This document shows, piece by piece, positions 1 through 7,800 of a DNA stretch of 8,844 nucleotides (the stretch's first letter is position 1; each line of letters begins with the position of its first letter). The stretch lies in contig DAOVYW010000088.1 in the NCBI GenBank assembly GCA_030635415.1, positions 1 through 8,844 on the forward strand. The letters are read 5' to 3'. The DNA comes from Candidatus Firestoneibacteriota bacterium. Lineage in GTDB: Bacteria; Oederibacteriota; JAAXVQ01; JAUVAV01. A program made the translations under genes and the position numbers. The notes under the pieces were generated by a model that saw only the letters and a program-made list of their open reading frames with translations, did not search any database and was not told the origin of the DNA.

Positions 1-2
1 CA

Positions 3-881
3 GTTAAAATCTGGGCAGCCCAGATAAGAGCGCCCTTTCTATTGCTGGCCATAGTGTTAGTACTGCTCGGCGGGGCCGCGGCCTGGCAAGACCAGGTATT
101 CAACGGCTGGCGGTTTTTTTGGACCATGCTGGGAGTAGTGCTGGCTCACGTGGCGGTCAACCTCTTCAATGAGTTTTCGGATTACCAGACCGGAATTGAT
201 TTTCATACCAAACGTACGCCTTTCTCCGGCGGCAGTGGGAATCTTCAGAAAGGGCTTACTTCATTCCGGGCCGTACGAATGGCAGCTTACGGGAGTCTGC
301 TGGCCGCGTTTGCGATTGGTGTTTGTTTAACATGGGCCGTTGGCTGGATTTTAATGGTTTATATGGTAATAGGGGGCATGGCCATAGTTTTTTATACCTC
401 CCACTTAGCCCGTTGGCTGATAGGAGAACTGGCAGCCGGGCTTTGCCTGGGAACATTAGTGATACTGGGGACATATTATGCTCAGGCGGGGATGCTCTCT
501 CCCGGCGTGGTTTGGCTCTCAATTCCTCCCGGAATCCTTACGGGTTTGCTGCTCTTGCTCAATGAATTTCCGGATGTTGAGGCGGATCGCAGAGGCGGGC
601 GCAGAAATTTAGTGATTATACTGGGGTGGAAAAGAGCGGCCGGAGTATACACCCTAGTCTTGGCAGCTTGCTACCTGCTTCTGGCAATGGGTATATTTTT
701 AGGGCGTTTTCCCATTACCGTGCTTTTGGCCGGCTTGACCCTGCCCTTGGCCGGACTGGCGGTTTTCCGGGCTTGGAAGTATGGTGACTGCCGGGAAAAG
801 ATGACACCTGCTCTGGGCGCAAATGTGGGAGTGGTTTTGGGTACGAACCTGCTGCTCGCGGCGGCGTATATGCTGAGATAG
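3..881 (+). CDS. UbiA-superfamily prenyltransferase, MenA-like (5' end missing)
   Basis: This integral membrane enzyme is expected to transfer a polyprenyl chain from its diphosphate to an aromatic acceptor. The closest resemblance is to MenA (1,4-dihydroxy-2-naphthoate prenyltransferase, menaquinone synthesis). The reading frame is open to the left edge, with 292 residues visible. A TTG at 42 could be read as a start, but it lies inside the first membrane segment and would remove the preceding 'QIRAPF' stretch, which matches the conserved N-terminal 'IRP' region of the family. The true start is therefore probably just outside the window. Both Mg-diphosphate binding motifs are present: N56-E-F-S-D60 with D66, and N187-E-F-P-D191 with D195. 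The first has Glu where many members have Asp. About nine hydrophobic segments are visible, as usual for UbiA proteins. The 'TPFSGGSG' loop after motif 1 recalls MenA-like proteins of anaerobes. Family membership is secure; the acceptor is inferred. It ends with TAG, 200 bases before rpoB. Confidence 0.9.
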   Translation, partial: VKIWAAQIRAPFLLLAIVLVLLGGAAAWQDQVFNGWRFFWTMLGVVLAHVAVNLFNEFSDYQTGIDFHTKRTPFSGGSGNLQKGLTSFRAVRMAAYGSLLAAFAIGVCLTWAVGWILMVYMVIGGMAIVFYTSHLARWLIGELAAGLCLGTLVILGTYYAQAGMLSPGVVWLSIPPGILTGLLLLLNEFPDVEADRRGGRRNLVIILGWKRAAGVYTLVLAACYLLLAMGIFLGRFPITVLLAGLTLPLAGLAVFRAWKYGDCREKMTPALGANVGVVLGTNLLLAAAYMLR

Positions 882-933
882 GGGACAGTCTGCGCGCAAA
901 GACTCTTTCAGAGTAATTGTTTTCCTCAATTAT
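882..933 (+). terminator. possible weak terminator or stem-loop after the prenyltransferase gene
   Basis: Directly after the TAG stop, AGTCT (887-891) can pair with AGACT (900-904) across a GCGCGCAA loop. The stem may extend outward through one C/C mismatch to G882/C909, using G-U pairs. Two competing small hairpins overlap it: ACTCT/AGAGT (902-906 with 910-914) and TAATTG/CAATTA (914-919 with 927-932). The DNA that follows (933-957) is T-rich, but there is no clean run of T directly after a strong GC stem. It could be a leaky terminator separating the prenyltransferase from rpoB, or a degenerate palindromic repeat. Confidence 0.3.
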
Positions 934-954
934 TTAATTTTTCCATTTTTTTCC

Positions 955-984
955 TTGACAGCCTATCATGGAATATAATATTAT
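955..984 (+). promoter_or_regulatory. predicted sigma70-type promoter of rpoBC
   Basis: A perfect -35 hexamer TTGACA (955-960) is followed after 18 bases by TATTAT (979-984), which matches the -10 consensus at five of six positions. The flanks are AT-rich: T tracts lie upstream at 933-957 and could act as an UP-like element. Transcription would start near 990-992, giving a leader of about 90 bases. TATAAT also occurs at 974-979, but only 13 bases from the -35, and at 1017-1022, which lacks a good -35. The latter could be a secondary start. Confidence 0.65.
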
Positions 985-1067
985 ACTCTTTCGCTTTTTT
1001 AATTTATAACTTCCTTTATAATAATATTGAATTTAGAAATAAAATTCCATTTTTCCTAAGAAGGGCC

Positions 1068-1073
1068 AGGAGG
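1068..1073 (+). promoter_or_regulatory. rpoB ribosome binding site
   Basis: A full AGGAGG Shine-Dalgarno lies eight bases before the ATG at 1082. It fixes the rpoB start and indicates strong initiation. Confidence 0.9.
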
Positions 1074-1081
1074 AAACCCGC

Positions 1082-4000
1082 ATGCCCAAAGCTTATTTAG
1101 ACCCGAAAAAACGCCGTTATTACGGGAATATTCAAGAAATCATGGATATTCCAAATCTTATGGAAATCCAAAAAAAATCGTATAATGATTTCCTGCAGAA
1201 AAACGTTTTACCCGAAGATCGTAAAAACCAGGGAGTCCAGGCTGTTTTTCAAAGCGTTTTTCCGATTTATGATTTTAATAATAATTCCAGCATGGAATTC
1301 GCCGGATTTACTTTTGGCGAGCCCAAATATACCGAAGAAGAATGCCGCGAAAGGGATATGACCTATTCCGCGGCACTCAAAGTAACCTTGCGTTTGGTAG
1401 TACGGGAAGAAGAACCTGATACTAAACACAAGCGTATCAAGGACATCAAGGAACAAGAGGTCTTTTTCTGCGAATTGCCGCTTATGACCTCTAAGGGTAC
1501 TTTCGTTATTAATGGAGCCGAACGGGTAATTGTTTCCCAGCTGCATCGTTCCCCCGGCGTAGTTTTTGATGAGGACCAAGCCAAGACCCAGTCTGTTGGC
1601 TGGCGGTTTTTGATGGCCCGAATCATACCATACTGGGGCTCCTGGATGGAAATAGAGTTTGACAACAGCGGTTTATTGCATGCCCGGATTGATCGGAAAC
1701 GCAAGATGCTGATATCTACTTTCCTGCGGGCCATCGGTTACACTACCCAAGAAAAAATCATCAAATTATTCTACCAGACCGAAACTCTGCCGGTAGGTGA
1801 GCAAATTATCAACCGTATTTTAATAGAGGATGCAGTTGACGCTTCCACCGGAGAAGTAATAGCAGAATGTAATACCATGGTGACTGGTGAACTGGTGCGG
1901 AAACTGGAGGAGGCTAATATTCGGAAGGTCCCGGTAGCGGTGGTGGGCTCGGACGAGACACTGGCGATACATAAAACCATGGCGAAAGATAATTCCCGCT
2001 CTAAAAATGAGGCGCTTATTGAGATTTACCGCAAAATGCGTCCGGGTGATCCTCCGACCGTGGAAAGCGCTTCGGCATTGCTGGACGGCCTTTTCTTCAA
2101 TCCGAAACGTTATAATCTTTCGAAAGTCGGACGTTATAAACTTAATAAACGCTTGGGATTGCATATTCCTTTGGATCACTGTACTTTAAAGAAGGAAGAT
2201 TTAGTGGAAATCGTCCGGGAGTTGATAAAGTTGAACAACCTGGAGGCGGCCAAAGATGATATTGATCATCTGGGAAACCGGCGGGTCCGTTCGGCCGGCG
2301 AACTTCTGGAAAACCAGTTCCGGATTGGTCTGGCCCGTATCGAACGGGCGGTTAAGGAAAGAATGTCTATTCTGGACATTGATGCCTGCATGCCCAGCAA
2401 CCTGATAAATGCCAAGCCGGTAGCTGCCGCAGTAAAAGAATTTTTCGGTTCCTCCCAGCTTTCTCAGTTTATGGATCAGACAAATCCTTTGGCCGAGTTG
2501 ACCCATAAGCGGCGTCTCTCAGCCCTGGGTCCGGGAGGATTGAATCGCGAGCGGGCCGGTTTTGAAGTGCGGGATGTGCATCATACGCATTATGGCCGGG
2601 TCTGCCCGATTGAAACGCCGGAAGGTCCGAATATCGGCTTGATTTCTTCCCTGGCTACTTTTGCGCGGGTGAATGAGTTTGGGTTTATCGAGACGCCCTA
2701 CCGCAAAGTAAAGGATGGAAGAGTAACCGATGAAATTATCTATCTGGTAGCGAATGAGGAAGACGAGTACGTGATAGCCCAGGCCAATGCTATAATAGAC
2801 GAAAAGGGAGATCTGGTCGGGCCTATCGCGGCCCGTTTTAGAGGTGATTTTCCACTGGTCAATTCAAAAGAAGTAAACCTCATGGATCTTTCGCCCAAAC
2901 AGTTGGTTTCAGTAGCGACCGCGCTTATCCCGTTTTTAGAACATGATGACGCCAACCGCGCCCTGATGGGTTCAAACATGCAGCGCCAGGCTGTGCCCCT
3001 GCTCAGGACAGCGGCTCCGCTGGTGGGAACCGGCATGGAGGCTAAGGCGGCTTATGATTCGGGCGTAATGGTAAGTGCCAAGCACGAGGGAAACGTTGAG
3101 AAAGTAAATTCGGATAAAATTATCGTTTCCTGGGAGGACCGGAAAACCGGACAATTGCAGGTGGATACCTACAACCTGCTAAAATACCAACGTTCCAACC
3201 AGGACACCTGTAATAACCAGAAGCCGATTGTCAAACCCGGACAGCATATTAAACGCGGCCAAGTTATCGCCGACGGCCCGGCTACCAGGGATGGTGAACT
3301 GGCGTTGGGACAGAATGTCCTGGTAGCGTTTATGCCATGGCAGGGATATAACTTTGAAGATGCCATAATTGTTTCGGAACGTCTGCTGAAGCAGGATCGT
3401 TTTACTTCTATTCATATCGAGGAATTTGAACTGGAGGCCCGTGATACCAAGTTAGGCAAGGAGGAAATCACCCGGGATATTCCCAACGTGGGTGAGGAAG
3501 CCTTGAAGGACCTGGATGATTCCGGGGTTATCCGGATCGGTGCTGAGGTAGGACCAGGCGATGTGCTGGTCGGTAAGGTTACACCTAAAGGCGAGACGGA
3601 ATTAAGTCCGGAGGAAAAGTTGCTGCGGGCTATTTTTGGAGAGAAATCGGGTGATGTCCGGGATGCCTCCTTGAAAGTTCCACCCGGAGTGGAAGGCAAG
3701 GTAATAGATATCAAGGTATTCTCGCGGCGTGAGCGGGATGATAAACTTCGCGCCCGCGATCTCGACCGTATTAAGAAGATTGAAAAAGAACGCATGCGCC
3801 GGGTAGCTCGCATGGATAAGCGCCACGAAGAAGAAATGGCCGAAAAGGAGCGAAAACTGGCGGAAACTTTAGCGGAAATTAAGAAGAGCGGCAAGGGTGA
3901 TGCCGCGGCTTGCAAAGATGATGCGGCTTGTCGGATTGTCAAAGCCAAGCAGTTACAAGAAGCAATGAAGGACGAAGTCAACCTGGAACATGAGAAGATG

Positions 4001-4861
4001 ATCATGAAGATCCGCAAGGGTGACGAGCTGCCGCCCGGGGTAATTAAACTCGTTAAGGTTTATGTTGCCAAAAAACGGAAGCTTTCAGTGGGAGACAAGA
4101 TGGCCGGACGTCATGGAAATAAAGGGGTGGTTTCCAAAATCGTGCCGGAAGAGGACATGCCCTTTCTGGGGAACGGACGACCGGTGGATATTATTCTGAA
4201 TCCCTTGGGGGTTCCTTCCAGAATGAATGTGGGACAGATTCTGGAAACTCATTTGGGTTGGGCAGCGCATGAACTGGATATGCATATAGCTACCCCGGTA
4301 TTTGACGGTGCCAGCCAGGAACAGATTAAGGCCGCATTACGGGAGGCGAAGTTGCCCGAGAGTGGGAAAATCCTACTTTACGACGGCCGCACGGGGAAGG
4401 CGTTTGACCACGAAATCACGGTGGGATACATATACATGCTTAAATTGGCCCATCTGGTAGATGATAAAATTCATGCCCGTTCGATCGGGCCCTATTCGCT
4501 TATAACCCAGCAGCCGCTGGGAGGTAAAGCCCAGTTCGGCGGTCAGCGTTTTGGAGAAATGGAGGTCTGGGCCCTGGAGGCGTACGGCGCGGCGGAGACG
4601 CTACAGGAGCTGCTGACCGTGAAATCGGATGACGCGGCCGGGAGAACTAAAATCTACGAAGCGATTGTCAAAGGCAAGAATTCGCCGGCCGCTTGCGTGC
4701 CGGAATCCTTCAATGTGCTGGTCAAGGAATTGCAAAGTTTGGGCCTTAATATCGAACTGCTTAAGAAGTCTTTGCCGGAAGCCGGCGACAATGAGGACCC
4801 AACCGAGGAAGAGAGTTTTAAATCCAGGAAGCGCAACAAGGTTGCCAAGGAGGAAGTATGA
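1082..4861 (+). CDS. rpoB: DNA-directed RNA polymerase subunit beta
   Basis: This is the beta subunit of the core enzyme, complete at 1259 residues (E. coli has 1342). The start follows a strong AGGAGG, and the N-terminus has the family pattern of a basic stretch followed by 'IPNLMEIQ'. The protrusion and lobe include 'GTFVINGAERVIVSQLHRSPG'-type sequence. The rifampicin cluster spans residues 456-487 ('SQLSQFMDQTNPL', H475, R478, S480, L482). Next come 'CPIETPEGPNIGLI', the acidic pair E759-D760 in 'YNFED', and the active-site lysines K1006 and K1014 in 'GDKMAGRHGNKG'. The clamp anchor 'GGKAQFGGQRFGEMEVW' lies near 1147-1163. Residues about 885-975 form a charged, probably coiled-coil insertion (betai9 position), shorter than in E. 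coli, with Cys944 and Cys950. The E. coli insertion after 'HLG' is nearly absent ('HLGWAAHELDMHIATPVFDG'), and the insertion after residue about 220 is shorter. The C-terminal tail is charged. The TGA stop overlaps the rpoC start (ATGA). Confidence 0.99.
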   Translation: MPKAYLDPKKRRYYGNIQEIMDIPNLMEIQKKSYNDFLQKNVLPEDRKNQGVQAVFQSVFPIYDFNNNSSMEFAGFTFGEPKYTEEECRERDMTYSAALKVTLRLVVREEEPDTKHKRIKDIKEQEVFFCELPLMTSKGTFVINGAERVIVSQLHRSPGVVFDEDQAKTQSVGWRFLMARIIPYWGSWMEIEFDNSGLLHARIDRKRKMLISTFLRAIGYTTQEKIIKLFYQTETLPVGEQIINRILIEDAVDASTGEVIAECNTMVTGELVRKLEEANIRKVPVAVVGSDETLAIHKTMAKDNSRSKNEALIEIYRKMRPGDPPTVESASALLDGLFFNPKRYNLSKVGRYKLNKRLGLHIPLDHCTLKKEDLVEIVRELIKLNNLEAAKDDIDHLGNRRVRSAGELLENQFRIGLARIERAVKERMSILDIDACMPSNLINAKPVAAAVKEFFGSSQLSQFMDQTNPLAELTHKRRLSALGPGGLNRERAGFEVRDVHHTHYGRVCPIETPEGPNIGLISSLATFARVNEFGFIETPYRKVKDGRVTDEIIYLVANEEDEYVIAQANAIIDEKGDLVGPIAARFRGDFPLVNSKEVNLMDLSPKQLVSVATALIPFLEHDDANRALMGSNMQRQAVPLLRTAAPLVGTGMEAKAAYDSGVMVSAKHEGNVEKVNSDKIIVSWEDRKTGQLQVDTYNLLKYQRSNQDTCNNQKPIVKPGQHIKRGQVIADGPATRDGELALGQNVLVAFMPWQGYNFEDAIIVSERLLKQDRFTSIHIEEFELEARDTKLGKEEITRDIPNVGEEALKDLDDSGVIRIGAEVGPGDVLVGKVTPKGETELSPEEKLLRAIFGEKSGDVRDASLKVPPGVEGKVIDIKVFSRRERDDKLRARDLDRIKKIEKERMRRVARMDKRHEEEMAEKERKLAETLAEIKKSGKGDAAACKDDAACRIVKAKQLQEAMKDEVNLEHEKMIMKIRKGDELPPGVIKLVKVYVAKKRKLSVGDKMAGRHGNKGVVSKIVPEEDMPFLGNGRPVDIILNPLGVPSRMNVGQILETHLGWAAHELDMHIATPVFDGASQEQIKAALREAKLPESGKILLYDGRTGKAFDHEITVGYIYMLKLAHLVDDKIHARSIGPYSLITQQPLGGKAQFGGQRFGEMEVWALEAYGAAETLQELLTVKSDDAAGRTKIYEAIVKGKNSPAACVPESFNVLVKELQSLGLNIELLKKSLPEAGDNEDPTEEESFKSRKRNKVAKEEV
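3899..3934 (+). repeat. imperfect 18-base tandem duplication inside rpoB
   Basis: Two adjacent six-codon units encode DAAACK (3899-3916) and DDAACR (3917-3934). Twelve of the 18 bases agree, including a shared GCGGCTTG core, and the reading frame is kept. They sit in the variable insertion of the beta subunit and produce the Cys944/Cys950 pair (CX5C). It looks like a small in-frame duplication that later diverged, although chance in an alanine- and aspartate-rich segment is possible. Confidence 0.5.
4847..4853 (+). promoter_or_regulatory. rpoC ribosome binding site inside the rpoB end
   Basis: AAGGAGG lies within the last codons of rpoB, four bases before the ATG at 4858. It supports this start over the next in-frame ATG (4951), which has no comparable Shine-Dalgarno. 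Confidence 0.85.
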
Positions 4862-7800
4862 GAGTAGAGGGCGGCTTTGAAGAAAAAATAACCGTACTCC
4901 AACGTGAGAGGGAGAAGGAACGGGAATACCATGAAACGCGGGCGGCCGGGATGTTTAATGCCATCCGGATATCGCTCTCCTCACCGGAAGTTATCCGTAA
5001 TTGGTCACGGGGAGAGGTTAAGAAGGCGGAGACCATTAACTACCGTACGTTTAAACCCGAACGCGACGGACTTTTTTGCGAACGGATTTTTGGACCGATT
5101 AAGGACTGGGAGTGTTCTTGCGGAAAGTATAAACGTATTCGTTATAAGGGAGTGATTTGTGACCGTTGCGGCGTAGAGGTAACCCAGTACAAAGTGCGGC
5201 GGGAACGTTTGGCCCACATTGAACTGGTGGCGCCGGTAACTCATATCTGGTATTTTAAAGGGGTTCCTTCCCGGATAGCCTACCTGCTCAGTATCGGATC
5301 GCGGGCATTGGAAAAAGTAATTTATTATGAGGCCTATATTGTTACTGATCCCGGCGACACCCCCTTGGCCAAGCGGCTTCTCTTGAATGACGAAGATTAC
5401 CGTAAGTACCGGGAACAATACGGCCAGGCTTTTAAGGCCAAGATGGGTGCTGCGGCTATACGGGACCTGCTCCGGGAGATAGACCTGGACGAGATAACCG
5501 TGACGCTTTATAAGGAGTTGGAAACCAACTCGGTACAGAAGCGCAAGGATGTTGTGAAGCGGCTTAAAGTGGTGGAGTCTTTCCGTAAGTCCGGAAATAA
5601 GCCGGAGTGGATGATAATGGACGTAATTCCCGTCATTCCACCGGAATTGCGCCCTTTGGTGCCCCTGGATGGCGGCCGTTTTGCCACCTCGGATTTAAAC
5701 GATCTCTATCGGCGGGTTATTAACCGTAATAACCGTCTGAAAAAACTTATGGACTTAAAGGCCCCGGATGTTATCGTTAGGAACGAAAAACGCATGCTAC
5801 AGGAAGCAGTGGATGATCTTTTTGACAACGGCCGCCGTGGGCATGCAGTAAAGGGTCCTGGCAACCGTCCCTTGAAATCTCTTTCCGATATGCTCAAAGG
5901 GAAACAAGGGCGTTTCCGTCAAAATCTACTGGGAAAACGAGTAGATTATTCGGGGCGCTCGGTGATCGTGGTAGGTCCGGAACTGAAGTTATGGCAGTGC
6001 GGGTTGCCAAAAAAAATGGCGCTGGAACTTTTCAAGCCCTTTATTATTAAGAAGCTGGAAGAGCGGGGTTACGTCCATACTATAAAGAGTGCCAAGAAAA
6101 TGGTGGAGCGCGTCAAACCCGAGGTTTGGGATATTCTGGAGGAGGTTTTGGAAGACCACCCCGTACTTCTAAACCGCGCGCCCACGTTGCACCGCCAGGG
6201 AATTCAGGCCTTCCTGCCGGTTCTGGTGGAAGGCAAGGCTATTCGCATTCATCCTTTGGTGTGTGCGGCTTTTAACGCGGATTTTGACGGCGACCAAATG
6301 GCGGTGCATATTCCTCTCTCGTCCGCGGCCCAGTTGGAGGCCCGGGTCTTAATGCTGGCGACCAACAATATCAATTCCAGTTCCAGCGGCCGTCCCATCC
6401 TGGTGCCTTCCCAGGATATTGTACTGGGATGTTATTATCTCACCAAGGAGGGTCCCCGCCGTGGTGGGGACGGCAGGGTTCGGGTGTATTCTTCTCCCGA
6501 AGAAGTGCTGGTTGCCCTGGACAGCAATATGATTTCCTATCATGACTGGATTCAGATAAGAATTGACGGAAAGCGCATCGAAACCACGGCCGGACGCGTT
6601 TATTTTAACCTGGAAGTAATTCCGCGTCCATTGTGGTATGTTGACAAAACCCTTAACAAGAAAGAATTGACAAATCTGGTAGCTAAATGCATTAAGAAAT
6701 TAGGAACTTACGAGACTGTTATTATGCTGGATAAAATGAAAGCGATCGGGTTTGAATTCGCCACCCGGGCCGGGATTACAGTGGCCATTGATGATATGCT
6801 GATTCCGAAGGAAAAGACCGGAATGATCAATCAGGCCAAGAAGGAAGTGGCGGCGATTGAACGCCAGTACCAACAAGGCGTGATTACGGACGGTGAACGG
6901 TACAATAAAGTCATCGACATTTGGACCCACACTACGGACAACATCGCTGAAGTTATGATGGACGGATTGCGGGACGATCGTGACGGTTTTAATCCGATAT
7001 ATATGATGGCCGATTCCGGCGCCCGGGGATCCAAGATGCAGATCCGGCAGTTGGCCGGCATGCGGGGGCTGATGGCCAAGCCGCAGCAAAAAATTACCGG
7101 GCAGGTCGGGGAAATTATCGAGTCGCCGATTATCGCCAATTTCCGGGAGGGGCTGACCGTGTTGGAATATTTTATTTCCACGCATGGGGCCCGCAAAGGG
7201 TTGGCGGATACGGCTTTGAAAACCGCGGACGCCGGTTACTTAACGCGGCGCCTGGTGGATGTGGCCCAGGATGTCATCATTTCCGAGGAAGATTGCGGGA
7301 CGCTGAACGGCATTACCCTGGGTGCCATCCGTGAAGGATCGGAAATAATCGAATCACTCCAAGACCGCATTGTGGGCAGGGTGGCCCTGGACAACGTAGT
7401 GGATCTTTTTTCGGATGAGGTGCTGGTGCGCGCCGGCCAGGAAATCACCGATGAAATCGCTGATAAAATAGAAAACGCGGTGGTGGAAAAAATCCGAATC
7501 CGCTCGGTGCTAACCTGTGAAAGCCGGAGGGGTGTTTGCGTTAAATGTTATGGACGAAATCTATCCACCGGACGGAATGTTGATGTCGGCGAGGCGGTGG
7601 GTATTATTGCGGCCCAGTCCATTGGTGAGCCCGGCACGCAGTTGACCCTAAGGACATTCCATATCGGCGGGACTGCCAGCCGCGTGCTGGAGGTTTCAAA
7701 GATCGAGGTGAAAAATGATGGTATCATCCGTTTTCACAATGCCCGTACTATTGCAAATCCAGAAGGCGATTTGCTGGTGCTTAACCGCAACGCCGAGGTG

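Noticed and set aside
42..44. TTG at 42 as the prenyltransferase start
   Set aside because: It falls inside the first hydrophobic segment and has no Shine-Dalgarno. The frame continues to the window edge with family-like sequence.
323..565. Open frame of 80 codons overlapping the prenyltransferase on the same strand
   Set aside because: It is out of frame within a well-supported gene and its product has no recognisable features.
974..979. Perfect TATAAT as the -10 of the rpoB promoter
   Set aside because: It is only 13 bases from TTGACA, too close for normal sigma70 recognition. TATTAT at 979-984 with an 18-base spacer fits better.
3412..4017. Long antisense open frame (201 codons) opposite the rpoB charged insertion
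   Set aside because: It mirrors the Glu/Lys/Arg-rich coding strand, giving a low-complexity Ser/Arg/Phe-rich product, and shows no recognisable domain. It is a shadow of rpoB.
4629..5155. Same-strand small open frames (83 codons each) across the rpoB-rpoC junction
   Set aside because: Both are out of frame with the well-conserved RpoB C-terminus and RpoC N-terminus, and their arginine- and proline-rich translations look like frame-shadow products.
6700..7196. Overlapping antisense open frames of 161 and 121 codons inside rpoC
   Set aside because: They lie opposite highly conserved RpoC sequence in two different antisense frames and resemble no family. Stop-free stretches of this size are expected opposite conserved coding DNA.
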